Below are positions 50,980 to 59,467 of a stretch of 64,000 bases of DNA, one piece after another (within the stretch, counting starts at the first letter, position 1; every line of letters starts with the position of its first letter). This stretch comes from Lachnospiraceae bacterium (GTDB taxonomy: Bacteria > Bacillota > Clostridia > Lachnospirales > Lachnospiraceae), in the NCBI GenBank assembly GCA_029008875.1, contig JAQXJP010000027.1:39416-103415 (forward strand), written 5' to 3'. Under the pieces are notes generated by a model that did not search any database, was not told the DNA's origin, and saw only the letters and a program-made list of their open reading frames with translations. A program made the position numbers and the translations under genes.

Positions 50980-51867
50980 ATGCAAATGATAACACTGATG
51001 TTTCGGCGGGGATGCAAACGCTCCGATAAAAAGCGGGACGCAGGATTAACCACACCGGAAGATGTCAAGCGATACGACGATATTTTTTACGGGCCGGACC
51101 GGAATCATCATGTGCTGGATATCTATCGCCCAAAGGATCTGACGGGAAAAATTCCGGTGATTGTCAGCGTCCACGGCGGGGGCTGGGTATACGGAGACAA
51201 AGAGTTATATCAATGGTACTGCATGAGCTTGGCACAGCGGGGATTTGCAGTTGTAAACTTTACATATCGTCTGGCGCCAAGATTCAAGTATCCGGCCGGA
51301 ATTGAGGACACTAACACAGTTTTTGAATGGTTGATCAACAATGCGTCTGAATATGGGCTGGATACCAACAACATCTTTGCGGTGGGAGACTCCGCGGGCG
51401 CACATATGCTGTCCGTATACTGTGACATCCTATCCAATCCGGAGTATGCCAAAACTTATCATCTGCGAATACCGGAAAATCTCCATATCAACGCAGTGGC
51501 ATTGAACTGCGGCTGTTATGATGCGGTGTTGAAGGCCATGGACACCACGCAAAATACCGCTGCCCTCATGAAGGATGTGCTCCCTCATAAGGGTACCAAA
51601 GAAGAACTGGAGTGGATCAGTCCCATCAACCACGTGACCAAGGATTTTCCGCCGGCCTATATCATGACCTCAAACGAAGATTTTTTGAAGGATCAGGCAC
51701 CGGTCATGCTGGAGAAACTTCATGCGGAGGGAGTGACCTGCGAGAGTGCTTTTTACGGCACCGAGCAGGAACCGCTGGGACATGTGTTCCATTTGGATAT
51801 GCGCTCGGAGGTAGCACACAAGTGTAACGATGCGGAATGTGCTTTTTTCCGGAAGTACATCAAGTAG
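50980..51867 (+). CDS. Alpha/beta hydrolase, hormone-sensitive-lipase-like esterase
   Basis: A 295-residue esterase of the HSL type. The oxyanion-hole motif VHGGGW is near residue 66 and the nucleophile elbow GDSAGAH is near residue 137. The catalytic Asp and His are probably in IMTSNEDFLKDQ and LGHVFHLD. The substrate is not predictable. It may be cotranscribed with spoIIID (21 bp gap). AAGGGGG precedes the ATG. A hairpin follows that overlaps the guaA promoter. Confidence 0.87.
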   Translation: MQMITLMFRRGCKRSDKKRDAGLTTPEDVKRYDDIFYGPDRNHHVLDIYRPKDLTGKIPVIVSVHGGGWVYGDKELYQWYCMSLAQRGFAVVNFTYRLAPRFKYPAGIEDTNTVFEWLINNASEYGLDTNNIFAVGDSAGAHMLSVYCDILSNPEYAKTYHLRIPENLHINAVALNCGCYDAVLKAMDTTQNTAALMKDVLPHKGTKEELEWISPINHVTKDFPPAYIMTSNEDFLKDQAPVMLEKLHAEGVTCESAFYGTEQEPLGHVFHLDMRSEVAHKCNDAECAFFRKYIK

Positions 51868-51893
51868 GAAAAACGCAAATATTTAGAAACGGT

Positions 51894-51918
51894 GAGCCTT
51901 GATAATTCAAGGCTCTTT
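51894..51918 (+). terminator. Hairpin terminator overlapping the guaA promoter
   Basis: Perfect stem GAGCCTTGA/TCAAGGCTC with loop TAAT and a short T-run. Confidence 0.7.
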
Positions 51919-51927
51919 CTATATAAT
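51899..51927 (+). promoter_or_regulatory. Promoter of guaA
   Basis: TTGATA (51899-51904, inside the hairpin) and TATAAT (51922-51927) with 17 bp between. No purine riboswitch was recognised in the short leader. Confidence 0.75.
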
Positions 51928-51994
51928 AAGGGCAGATTACACTTCGGGCACAAAGGAAGGTGCCGGAAGGCTTACATCATAGGAGGATAACAGA

Positions 51995-53569
51995 ATGGAT
52001 CAGGAAAAAGTCATCGTCATTGACTTCGGTGGTCAGTATAACCAGCTGGTTGCCCGCCGTGTCCGTGAATGCAATGTGTACTGTGAGATTTACTCTTACC
52101 GCACCGACATTGAGCAGATCAAGGCAATGAATCCCAAAGGAATCATCTTGACCGGCGGACCAAACAGTTGCTACGAGCAGGATTCACCCACATATACAGA
52201 GGAACTGTTTGCACTTGGCATACCGGTGCTGGGATTATGCTACGGTGCACAGCTGATGAATCATGTATTGGGAGGAAAGGTTGAGAAAGCCCCGGTACGT
52301 GAATACGGCAAGACGGAGGTTATGGTGGACCAAACCTCCCCGCTTTTTGAGAACGTGGAGGCAACCACCATCTGCTGGATGAGCCATTTTGATTATATTT
52401 CACAGCCGGCACCGGGATTTCGCATCACCGCCCACACCGCAGATTGCCCTGTGGCAGCGGACGAGGACCCGGAGCGTAAATTGTATGCGATCCAGTTTCA
52501 CCCGGAGGTACTGCACACCGTGGAGGGAAGCAAGATGCTCTACAACTTCGTGCGCAATGTGTGTGGATGTGCCGGAACCTGGAGAATGGACTCTTTCGTG
52601 GAAAATGCCATCAAAGAAGTGAGGGAAAAGGTGGGAGACGGAAAAGTGCTCCTTGCCCTGTCCGGCGGAGTGGATTCCTCCGTTCTCGCAGCTCTTCTTG
52701 CAAAAGCAATCGGAAAGCAGCTGACCTGTGTATTTGTGGATCACGGACTGCTCCGCAAGAATGAGGGCGACGAGGTGGAAGGCGTCTTTGGTCCGAAGGG
52801 CTCCTTTGACATCAACTTTGTGCGCGTCAACGCGCAGGAGCGCTACTACGCAAAGCTTGCGGGCGTGACGGAGCCGGAGCGGAAGAGAAAGATTATCGGA
52901 GAAGAATTTATCCGCGTATTTGAGGAGGAAGCAAAGAAAATCGGAACTGTGGATTTCCTGGCACAGGGAACCATCTACCCGGATGTTGTGGAATCCGGTC
53001 TGGGCGGAGAATCCGCTGTGATTAAATCCCACCACAATGTGGGAGGTCTTCCGGATTATGTGGATTTCAAGGAAATTATCGAGCCTCTTCGTAACCTCTT
53101 CAAGGATGAGGTGCGCAAGGCAGGTCTGGAGCTGGGACTTCCGGATTATCTGGTATACCGCCAGCCGTTCCCGGGACCGGGACTGGGAATCCGCATCATC
53201 GGTGAGGTGACCGCCGACAAGGTGCGCATCGTGCAGGATGCGGACTGGATCTACCGAAGCGAAGTGGACAAGGCTGCGAAGGAATACCGCGAGGCACACG
53301 GAGAGGATCCGGCATGGATGCCGAACCAGTATTTTGCGGCGCTCACCAATATGCGCTCCGTGGGTGTCATGGGCGATGAGCGTACCTACGATTATGCGGT
53401 TGCGGTTCGTGCGGTTCGCACAGTGGATTTCATGACAGCGGAAGCAGCGGAGATTCCCTTTGAAGTGCTGCAGACGGTGATGAGCAGAATCATCAATGAG
53501 GTGCGCGGGGTGAATCGCGTATTCTACGATTTGACAAGTAAGCCACCCGGGACGATTGAGTTCGAATAG
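51995..53569 (+). CDS. guaA: GMP synthase (glutamine-hydrolysing)
   Basis: Converts XMP to GMP with glutamine and ATP. The class I glutamine amidotransferase domain has the nucleophile Cys in [10 protein letters not shown] and [10 protein letters not shown]. The ATP pyrophosphatase domain has [14 protein letters not shown] and [12 protein letters not shown]; the dimerisation domain ends [14 protein letters not shown]. The length of 524 residues is normal. The last codons (GAG TTC GAA TAG) form the left attachment site of an integrated element; the 3' end of guaA is a known integration target for genomic islands. The reading frame is kept intact by the element. Confidence 0.97.
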   Translation: MDQEKVIVIDFGGQYNQLVARRVRECNVYCEIYSYRTDIEQIKAMNPKGIILTGGPNSCYEQDSPTYTEELFALGIPVLGLCYGAQLMNHVLGGKVEKAPVREYGKTEVMVDQTSPLFENVEATTICWMSHFDYISQPAPGFRITAHTADCPVAADEDPERKLYAIQFHPEVLHTVEGSKMLYNFVRNVCGCAGTWRMDSFVENAIKEVREKVGDGKVLLALSGGVDSSVLAALLAKAIGKQLTCVFVDHGLLRKNEGDEVEGVFGPKGSFDINFVRVNAQERYYAKLAGVTEPERKRKIIGEEFIRVFEEEAKKIGTVDFLAQGTIYPDVVESGLGGESAVIKSHHNVGGLPDYVDFKEIIEPLRNLFKDEVRKAGLELGLPDYLVYRQPFPGPGLGIRIIGEVTADKVRIVQDADWIYRSEVDKAAKEYREAHGEDPAWMPNQYFAALTNMRSVGVMGDERTYDYAVAVRAVRTVDFMTAEAAEIPFEVLQTVMSRIINEVRGVNRVFYDLTSKPPGTIEFE

Positions 53570-53570
53570 A
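53558..53570 (+). repeat. Left attachment site (guaA 3' end)
   Basis: GAGTTCGAATAGA. It matches the right-end copy except for one base in the Phe codon (TTC against TTT). Confidence 0.75.
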
Positions 53571-53628
53571 GGCGACAAATCGAAGAATCCAGCATTTATG
53601 CGGGTTTGAAGTGCCTTAAAAGTCGGTT

Positions 53629-53647
53629 TGATAACAATTTGATAACA
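53629..53647 (+). repeat. Left arm-type repeats TGATAACA
   Basis: Two copies of TGATAACA at 53629-53636 and 53640-53647, one helical turn (11 bp) apart. They match the right-end copies. Confidence 0.75.
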
Positions 53648-53653
53648 CTTTGC

Positions 53654-53669
53654 TAAACTTGATTGTTTA
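53654..53669. promoter_or_regulatory. Palindrome TAAACTTGATTGTTTA near left end
   Basis: One of three related palindromes in the element (also at 54524 and 62796). A repressor or Xis/Int site is likely. Confidence 0.55.
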
Positions 53670-53702
53670 AGTGAATCGAGTGGTTTTGAAGTAAAGTCCA
53701 AT

Positions 53703-53744
53703 AAAAAGGTCTTGCTGAACGAAATGTTCAGTAGGACCTTTTTT
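53703..53744 (+). terminator. Terminator downstream of guaA inside the element
   Basis: AAAAAGGTC...GACCTTTTTT outer stem with inner CTGAAC/GTTCAG, then TTTTTT. The remaining bases of the 311-bp gap (53570-53880) hold the arm repeats and palindrome; no gene was seen. Confidence 0.85.
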
Positions 53745-53880
53745 CGTACTTACAAAAGATTTTTGTGTTCCCGATTTTGCAAAAGTACAGTGCCATTGTA
53801 CTTAAGTACAATATTTGGGGAACGACATAGCCAGTTGATTTCCGTAGAATATTACTTGAAAGAAAGCAACCTACCTTGTA

Positions 53881-54363
53881 TTAACGGTCTGAATCCACAG
53901 AAGCGGTCATACCGGAGCTGTCCTTCATGGAGTAATGGTAACGCCATTCGTCATATTCTTCTTTGGAAATCTGACCTTCACGGAGCTTACGGGCCTGTTC
54001 ATACCAGGCGTGAAAGTTGTCAGAAAGCTGAGGATAGGATGGATTATCGATTTTTTTGAGACTGAGGCAGATTTCTCCATCAATATCAGTAATTTTGAAT
54101 CCATAGATATCCTCTAGCGCAAAGAGAGTATGCATGAGTCCGTCATAGCTGTCTATGTCAGGGACTGATAACGCGAGGGGTGACACCCCCAGCGTATCAG
54201 CAAGTAAAGCAATGTAATTATCCTTGGGTGAACGCGTACCGGATTCATATTGAGCAATACGCACATCTGCGGATTTTTCATCGAAACCAAGACGGACTCC
54301 AAGATACTTCTGTGTCATACCACGCAGGGTACGGAAAAAATGTATTCTTTCACCAATAGCCAT
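53881..54363 (-). CDS. XRE-family repressor of the element
   Basis: A 160-residue DNA-binding protein with an N-terminal helix-turn-helix (IGERIHFFRTLRGMTQKYLGVRLG, then RIAQYESGTRSPKDNYIALLADTLGVSPLAL) and a C-terminal domain of unknown function (about 75-160). It is divergent from the excisionase/integrase genes, as phage- and ICE-type repressors usually are. The ATG at 54363 follows GAAAGGAATG. Repeated TAAACAAAA sequences between the two directions are probable operators. Confidence 0.85.
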   Translation of the reverse strand: MAIGERIHFFRTLRGMTQKYLGVRLGFDEKSADVRIAQYESGTRSPKDNYIALLADTLGVSPLALSVPDIDSYDGLMHTLFALEDIYGFKITDIDGEICLSLKKIDNPSYPQLSDNFHAWYEQARKLREGQISKEEYDEWRYHYSMKDSSGMTASVDSDR

Positions 54364-54444
54364 AGCAAAACATTCCTTTCTTAGGTAGTGAGGTTTGTTA
54401 CTAATAAGAACTATAACAAATATGCTTAGATAATTCAAGATAAA

Positions 54445-54539
54445 TTAAACAAAAAAGTTAAATATTTTTCTTGGTGGCTATTGACTTAAACAAAAATGTA
54501 TAGTATTTTATGAAAGGAGGAACTAAACAAAATTGTTTA
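54445..54539. promoter_or_regulatory. Operator region with TAAACAAAA repeats
   Basis: TTAAACAAAAA, CTTAAACAAAAATG and the near-palindrome TAAACAAAATTGTTTA (54524-54539) lie between the divergent repressor and excisionase-like genes. TTGACT at 54481 could serve as a -35 element for the rightward promoter. Confidence 0.55.
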
Positions 54540-54565
54540 ATACTAAAAGAAGGGAGGAAAAGATA

Positions 54566-54769
54566 ATGAGTACAATGTTTATCGGAGTAAAAGAAGCTGC
54601 AGAGATTCTTGGAACATCAGAATCCTATGCATACAAGCTGATTCAGAAGATGAACAAGCAGATGCGCGAAGAAGGTTATAAAGGACCGATTATCCGCGGC
54701 AGAGTCGATAGAACTTATTTCTATCAGCAGTTTTATGGCACAAGAGATTATGAAAGGAGAGATGTATAA
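54566..54769 (+). CDS. Excisionase-like helix-turn-helix protein
   Basis: A 67-residue AlpA/excisionase-type protein: FIGVKEAAEILGTSESYAYKLIQKMNKQMREEGY is a winged HTH like those of Tn916-family Xis proteins. The C-terminal RGRVDRTYFYQQFYG is shared with the three related small proteins of the second element. It should direct the integrase toward excision and may also regulate. AGGGAGG precedes the ATG, and the stop overlaps the integrase start (TAATG). Confidence 0.8.
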   Translation: MSTMFIGVKEAAEILGTSESYAYKLIQKMNKQMREEGYKGPIIRGRVDRTYFYQQFYGTRDYERRDV

Positions 54770-55848
54770 TGCCGGTTTACAAGGACAAGAAAAATGGAAA
54801 ATGGTATGTAATGGTCCGGTATAAGGATTGGACCGGAGCCAACAAGCAGAAATGTCAGAGAGGATTTGAAACCAAGCGGGAAGCACAGGAATGGGAGTGC
54901 CAGTTCAAGCTTCAAAAGAAATCAGATATTGATATGACACTTGAAGCGTTCTGTGAACTGTATGAGATGGATGTGAAGCCAAAGCTTAAATTGAATACCT
55001 GGCTTACGAAAGAGCATATCATCAAGACAAAAATCGTTCCATACCTGGGAAAACGAAAAATCTCAGAGATTACAGCCAAGGATATTATTGACTGGCAGAA
55101 TTCAATAAGAGAACTTAAGACAAGTAGTGGAAAACCATTGTCGCAAACCTATTTAAAGACAATACATGCGCAGTTAAGCTCTATATTTAACCATGCAATC
55201 CGTTATTATGACTTAAACCAGAACCCGGCTAAAAAAGCCGGGGCAATGGGCGAGGAAGAGGGAAAGGAAATGCTCTTCTGGACAAAGGAGGAGTACCTGC
55301 GATTTGCCGAAGAAATGATGGACAAGCCTCTTTCCTACTACGCATTTGAAATGCTGTACTGGTGCGGAATCCGGGAGGGAGAGCTGCTTGCTCTGACACC
55401 GGAGGATTTCGATTTTACGGCTATGACGGTTCGTATCAACAAATCATATCAGAGATTAAAGGGAAAGGATGTGATAACAACACCTAAAACAAAGAAGAGC
55501 AACCGGATTGTGAAGATGCCGGAGTTCCTTGTTGAGGAAATGCAGGAATACATGAAAATGTATTACAGTTTGACTCCAAAGGACAGAATCTTTCCGGTAA
55601 CGAAGAGTTATCTGAAACATGAAATGATAAGAGGCTGTAAAGCATCGGGGGTGAAACAAATCAGAATTCATGATTTGAGACATTCCCATGTATCACTTCT
55701 CATAGATATGGGATTTACGGCATTAGCTATTGGAGACCGTGTGGGACATGAATGCGAAAAGATTACATACCGGTATGCACATTTATTCCCATCCAAGCAG
55801 GATGAAATGGTGCAGAGATTAAATATGGAACGAAGGGAGGGAAAATAG
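54769..55848 (+). CDS. int: Tyrosine recombinase (integrase)
   Basis: A 359-residue tyrosine integrase that should act at the guaA site. An arm-binding N-terminal domain (VYKDKKNGKWYVMVRYKDWTGANKQKCQRGFETKREAQEWE) is followed by a core-binding domain and the catalytic domain. The catalytic residues are Arg202 in GIREGELLAL, His301 and Arg304 in HDLRHSH, His327 in GH, and Tyr336 in TYRYAHL. All are present, so it should be active. Its arm domain is closely similar to that of the integrase starting at 63836. Confidence 0.95.
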   Translation: MPVYKDKKNGKWYVMVRYKDWTGANKQKCQRGFETKREAQEWECQFKLQKKSDIDMTLEAFCELYEMDVKPKLKLNTWLTKEHIIKTKIVPYLGKRKISEITAKDIIDWQNSIRELKTSSGKPLSQTYLKTIHAQLSSIFNHAIRYYDLNQNPAKKAGAMGEEEGKEMLFWTKEEYLRFAEEMMDKPLSYYAFEMLYWCGIREGELLALTPEDFDFTAMTVRINKSYQRLKGKDVITTPKTKKSNRIVKMPEFLVEEMQEYMKMYYSLTPKDRIFPVTKSYLKHEMIRGCKASGVKQIRIHDLRHSHVSLLIDMGFTALAIGDRVGHECEKITYRYAHLFPSKQDEMVQRLNMERREGK

Positions 55849-55849
55849 T

Positions 55850-56206
55850 ATGTCAGCAAAATGCACGGACAAGCACAACCGTTGGAGAAATAAAACGGTA
55901 GGATTTCGTGTTTCACCGGAGGAGGATGAGTTACTGGAAGCTGCAGTAAGTCTTTCCGGTCTTACGAAGCAGGATTACATTATGAAAAAGCTTACGGACA
56001 GAGAAGTTGTGGTAATGGGGAATCCGAGAGTATTTAAAGCATTGAAGAATGAACTTCAAAAGGTGCTCGCAGAGCTTGAGAGGATTTCAAATGCCGGGGA
56101 ATTGCGTCCTGACCTTTTGGAGGAAATTGAACTCATCAACATGACGCTAAATGGATTGAAGGGTGATGAAGATGGAACAGATATGAGTAGCATGAACAAA
56201 AAATAA
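55850..56206 (+). CDS. MobC-like mobilization accessory protein
   Basis: A 118-residue protein resembling plasmid relaxosome accessory proteins (MobC-like). RNKTVGFRVSPEEDELLEAAVSLSGLTKQDYIMKKLTDR is a ribbon-helix-helix DNA-binding start. It begins 2 bp after the integrase stop. No relaxase gene is present in the element, so any mobilization would depend on a relaxase from another element acting at an origin of transfer here. Confidence 0.75.
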   Translation: MSAKCTDKHNRWRNKTVGFRVSPEEDELLEAAVSLSGLTKQDYIMKKLTDREVVVMGNPRVFKALKNELQKVLAELERISNAGELRPDLLEEIELINMTLNGLKGDEDGTDMSSMNKK

Positions 56207-56238
56207 TGCCCCTGAAAAGCAGACAGGGACATCATTCG

Positions 56239-56286
56239 GAGCCTCTAATAGACTTCTAATACGCAATTAAAGTATATCAGAGGCTC
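56239..56286 (+). other. Paired inverted repeat before the RepA-like gene
   Basis: GAGCCTCT (56239-56246) and AGAGGCTC (56279-56286) flank a 32-nt AT-rich loop, and CCCTG...CAGGG-type pairing lies just upstream. It could be an attenuator of the ATPase gene or part of an origin. Confidence 0.45.
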
Positions 56287-56319
56287 TGTGAAAAAACAAC
56301 GACAAATAAGGAGATTGCA

Positions 56320-57297
56320 ATGGAAAATGAAAAGACAGAGCTTAAAATGATTCGGATGTCAGAGATAGAAGCACAGGAGATTAAATGGCTTTGGTATCCG
56401 TTTATCCCGTACGGGAAACTGACTATTGTACAGGGAGACCCGGGGGATGGAAAGACGACAATGATATTAAATCTTGCGGCACAGCTTTCAAAGGGGAAAT
56501 GCTTTGAGGATGGAAGCGCAGTAGAAGCTCCCATGAAAATTATCTATCAGACAGCTGAGGATGGACTTGCTGATACGGTAAAGCCAAGACTTGAAAAAGC
56601 CGGTGCGGATTGTGAACAGATTTTAGTAATTGATGAGAGTGACAAATCTCTTTCCATGATTGATGAACGTATTGAGGAGGCATTAAAAACAAGCGGAGCC
56701 AAGATGCTCATACTGGATCCGATACAAGCGTACCTTGGCGGTGGAATGGATATGAACCGGGCAAATGAAGCGAGAGAAATGACAAAGAAGCTGGGGATGC
56801 TTGCAGACAAATATGGATGTGCCATCATTCTGATTGGACATATGAACAAGGCGGCAGGAAATAAAGCTGCATACCGGGGAATGGGTTCCATTGATTTCTT
56901 TGCGGTAGCAAGAAGCGTTTTGCTTGTAGGAAGAGTAGTGGGTGAACCTGACATAAGAGCAGTGGTTCAGATTAAAAATAATCTTGCTGAGTTCGGACAT
57001 CCGAAAGCTTTCCGGTTATCTGATGATGGATTCGATTGGATTGGCGATTATGAAATTACGGTGGATGAAGTGCTAGGTGGAATTGCTCCAAAGGCAAATA
57101 AGCTGGAACAAGCCAAAAGACTTCTCATGGAACTTGCGGAAACCAATAACATGATGTTATCCGGAGAAATACTGGAACTGGCAGCGGATGAGGATATCTC
57201 CAAGAGAACCATGGAGACTGCCAAGAAAGAATTGGGAATCAAGGCAAAGAAAATCAACAACGCCTGGTACTGGGTGTTGGATGATTTGACACAGTAA
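56320..57297 (+). CDS. RepA-like AAA ATPase
   Basis: A 325-residue RecA-fold ATPase of the AAA_25/RepA type found in plasmids and integrative elements. Walker A is GDPGDGKTT, and Walker B is in MLILDPIQAYLG. HMNKAAGNKAAYRGMGSIDFFAVARSVLLVGR is the conserved sensor region. The C-terminal part (about 255-325) looks like a winged-helix domain. It probably acts as a replication helicase or its loader for the excised element. TTGCAA repeats follow the stop. Confidence 0.83.
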   Translation: MENEKTELKMIRMSEIEAQEIKWLWYPFIPYGKLTIVQGDPGDGKTTMILNLAAQLSKGKCFEDGSAVEAPMKIIYQTAEDGLADTVKPRLEKAGADCEQILVIDESDKSLSMIDERIEEALKTSGAKMLILDPIQAYLGGGMDMNRANEAREMTKKLGMLADKYGCAIILIGHMNKAAGNKAAYRGMGSIDFFAVARSVLLVGRVVGEPDIRAVVQIKNNLAEFGHPKAFRLSDDGFDWIGDYEITVDEVLGGIAPKANKLEQAKRLLMELAETNNMMLSGEILELAADEDISKRTMETAKKELGIKAKKINNAWYWVLDDLTQ

Positions 57298-57313
57298 AAG
57301 GAAGAACGCAACA

Positions 57314-57366
57314 TTGCAATGTGTATGGGATTGCAACCTTGCAAGACCGCAAAAGGAAGATTGCAA
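57314..57366 (+). repeat. Cluster of TTGCAA repeats
   Basis: TTGCAA at 57314-57319, 57331-57336, 57339-57344 and 57361-57366, right after the RepA-like gene. Such clusters can be iterons of a replication origin. Confidence 0.45.
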
Positions 57367-57414
57367 ATGGCAGACACTTGCGGTGTTGCGGACTTGAAAG
57401 AAAGGGTGATAATT

Positions 57415-57648
57415 TTGAAAATGGTTCAAATACCGGACAGCCTATTTGTAGCACTTGTGAAATTTCATGTGCTGGGAATCGAGGATTGTTTACCGGAAAT
57501 TAAAAACGGATTAGAGCAAAAACTTGATGCAATGATGAGAAGAGAACTATATACAAAATCAAAAACGGCTAAGACAGAAGCAGAAAGGGAAGAGGCTCGA
57601 CAGGCGTATCTTGATAAGGTTGGCATGCACCGGGATTTCCGGTGGTGA
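57415..57648 (+). CDS. Small conserved-type element protein
   Basis: A 77-residue protein, helical and charged, with no recognised domain: MVQIPDSLFVALVKFHVLG, then a Lys/Glu-rich middle KSKTAKTEAEREEARQAY. Small genes with this appearance are common in tyrosine-integrase elements of Lachnospiraceae. A TTG start 8 nt after AAAGGG is preferred; ATG 57421 is the alternative. A role in mobilization or replication is possible only by context. Confidence 0.55.
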   Translation: MKMVQIPDSLFVALVKFHVLGIEDCLPEIKNGLEQKLDAMMRRELYTKSKTAKTEAEREEARQAYLDKVGMHRDFRW

Positions 57649-57865
57649 TTTTTTTCTTCACATTTTCTGCAAAGCGGAAATGTATCAGCACTCACAAAGT
57701 GAGGGCGCAGCTTGACATCGCAGATGACATTTTAAGGGGATTGGGGATGTGCCTCCAACAAGCAAAAAGCGTTCGTGTGATCACGAAGGCACTGCTTGCC
57801 ACTTTAGTTTTCGGTAATTATGAAGCAGGGGCGTGCCACGCCTCTGATAATTGTAATTAAGAAAG
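57649..57865. other. Intergenic region of the element, possible transfer origin
   Basis: No convincing gene. It contains the palindrome GGCGTGCCACGCC (about 57830-57842) near its right end, and GTGTGATCACGAAGGCACTGC, a composition seen near transfer genes of other elements. A weak open frame in this stretch lacks a ribosome-binding site. Confidence 0.35.
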
Positions 57866-57911
57866 AGAGTACTTGTGTTTGTTTGTGTACTCTGTTATAA
57901 TATTTGTGTAC
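57866..57911 (+). promoter_or_regulatory. Cargo operon promoter with overlapping operator repeats
   Basis: TTGTGT (57873-57878) and TATAAT (57896-57901) with 17 bp between. The inverted repeat AGAGTAC (57866-57872)/GTACTCT (57887-57893) flanks the -35. TTTGTGTAC occurs twice, at 57882-57890 and 57903-57911, 21 bp (two turns) apart. The ribbon-helix-helix protein encoded next is the natural candidate to bind here. Confidence 0.65.
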
Positions 57912-58078
57912 ATTTGTATTGAGCAAAGCAAAGGAAACTTTGTGACGCAAAGCTATAGGGACTTTAACATGTCAGCCAGTTGCAATTTTTGAGTTTGAAA
58001 CGGTAAGCATCATAGGTCACTATGGTGCCTTTTGTTATACGGTTATATCCAGGGAATTAGGAAACAAGGGGGTTCAGT

Positions 58079-58270
58079 ATGTCTGAGAAAAAGCTGGAAA
58101 TTGTGACAAAAAAATATCGCGGAGAGACAGCTACGGTTACAGCTAGGTTATCAGTTGAGTTAATAGAACGCCTAGATGAGATAGTAGAAAAAACCGGACG
58201 GACTCGTAATGAAATCATTCAAAGGTGTGTGGAGTATGCAGTAGATAATATTAAAATTACAGAAGAATAA
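58079..58270 (+). CDS. Ribbon-helix-helix regulator of the cargo operon
   Basis: A 63-residue CopG/Arc-type DNA-binding protein. TATVTARLSVELIERLDEIVEKTGRTRNEIIQRCVEYAVDNI contains the beta strand and the two helices of the fold. AAGGGGG precedes the ATG. As the first gene of the cargo operon it is placed to autoregulate through the repeats at the promoter about 170 bp upstream. An antitoxin role is less likely, since no typical toxin follows. Confidence 0.8.
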   Translation: MSEKKLEIVTKKYRGETATVTARLSVELIERLDEIVEKTGRTRNEIIQRCVEYAVDNIKITEE

Positions 58271-58281
58271 GGGGGTATATT

Positions 58282-59463
58282 ATGGCAATTATTAGTGTTT
58301 TAAAATACGAAGGAGATAATAAGACTTTTATCTGGAAACATCCAAATCAAGATTTTAATACGGGTTCCCAGTTAATAGTGCATGAATCGCAGGAAGCCAT
58401 TTTTATGCAGAATGGGGAGGTGCTAGATACTTTTGGCCCCGGTAAACATACTTTAGAGACGGAGAATTTGCCGGTTATAAAATCAATCATGAAGCTTGCT
58501 ACAGGTGGGCGTAGTGCGTTTCATGCTGAATTGTACTTTGTAAATTTAACGGAACAGATGGCAATTCGCTGGGGAACGGACAGTAAAATCAGTTATCTTG
58601 ACCCCGTGTTTGATTTTCCATTGGAGATAGGTGCATGCGGTGAAATGAGCCTTTCTGTAAGCAATTCGTCGAAGTTGTTAGTACGTCTGGTTGGAACAGA
58701 GAAAGTTTTGAATCAGGATACCTTAACAAAATATTTCAGAGCTTTTCTAATGACGAGGGCTAAGTCCATTATAGCGCAGGTGATTCAGGGCAAGAATATC
58801 AGTATTTTTGAGATAGACATGCATCTGGGTGAATTGTCGGAAGCGGTGCAACAGAAGTTGGCGGATGATTTCTTTGATTATGGTGTGAATTTGAATAGTT
58901 TTATGATTACAACTGTTCTTAAGCCGGATGAGGACAGGAACTATCTTAAATTTAAGGATTTATATTTCCGTAGGAAAAGTGATGTGATGGAAGCTGAATT
59001 GCAGCAGAAACTCACTTTGATAGAGCAACAGACAAAAGCACAGTCCACTGTTATGGAAGCAGAAGCTATGGCTAAAAAGCGTCAGCTTGAGGGTTATACC
59101 TATCAACAGGAAAAAGGATTCGAAGTTGCGAAAGAAGTTGCACAGAATGAAGCTATCGGTCAGTTTAGCAATATTGGTGTCGGGCTCGGAATGATTACCG
59201 GTGTCGGTGGAGAGATTGGTAAAACTGTGGGTGGTGTTGCCAGTCAGGCGATACAAAGTGCAACGGCACCGGTTTCGCAGCAAACAGCTCCGCAGATGCA
59301 GAAGCGCTTCTGCATGAATTGCGGACAGGAATTATCTGCGGTTGCAAGATTCTGTGAGGGTTGTGGTACGAAGGTACAAGACAGTGATAACTGCAGTAAT
59401 TGTGGATATGCATTTACGAATGAAGCAAGATTTTGTCCTATATGTGGCACAAAGAGAGGATAA
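58282..59463 (+). CDS. SPFH-domain protein with C-terminal double zinc ribbon (YdjI-like)
   Basis: A 393-residue scaffold-type protein. The N-terminal SPFH/band-7 domain (about residues 20-230, with SQLIVHESQEAIFMQNGEVLDTFGPGKHTLETENLP) is followed by an Ala/Gln/Glu-rich coiled coil (230-275) and a glycine-rich patch. Two four-Cys zinc ribbons follow: CMNCG...CEGCG and CSNCG...CPICG. It has no membrane segment, so membrane contact would be peripheral. The architecture matches YdjI of Bacillus, which recruits PspA to the membrane in envelope stress. Here its operon partners are a membrane protein and a TIR protein instead of PspA. Confidence 0.85.
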   Translation: MAIISVLKYEGDNKTFIWKHPNQDFNTGSQLIVHESQEAIFMQNGEVLDTFGPGKHTLETENLPVIKSIMKLATGGRSAFHAELYFVNLTEQMAIRWGTDSKISYLDPVFDFPLEIGACGEMSLSVSNSSKLLVRLVGTEKVLNQDTLTKYFRAFLMTRAKSIIAQVIQGKNISIFEIDMHLGELSEAVQQKLADDFFDYGVNLNSFMITTVLKPDEDRNYLKFKDLYFRRKSDVMEAELQQKLTLIEQQTKAQSTVMEAEAMAKKRQLEGYTYQQEKGFEVAKEVAQNEAIGQFSNIGVGLGMITGVGGEIGKTVGGVASQAIQSATAPVSQQTAPQMQKRFCMNCGQELSAVARFCEGCGTKVQDSDNCSNCGYAFTNEARFCPICGTKRG

Positions 59464-59467
59464 GCAT

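Noticed and set aside
51928..51994. Purine riboswitch before guaA
   Set aside because: The leader after the promoter is only about 60 nt and lacks the conserved junction sequences.
57642..57860. Open frame of 72 codons between element genes
   Set aside because: No ribosome-binding site and an atypical composition; the region looks non-coding and may hold an origin of transfer.
58079..59463. Classical toxin-antitoxin pair (ribbon-helix-helix antitoxin plus toxin)
   Set aside because: The gene after the ribbon-helix-helix protein is a 393-residue SPFH scaffold, not a small toxin.
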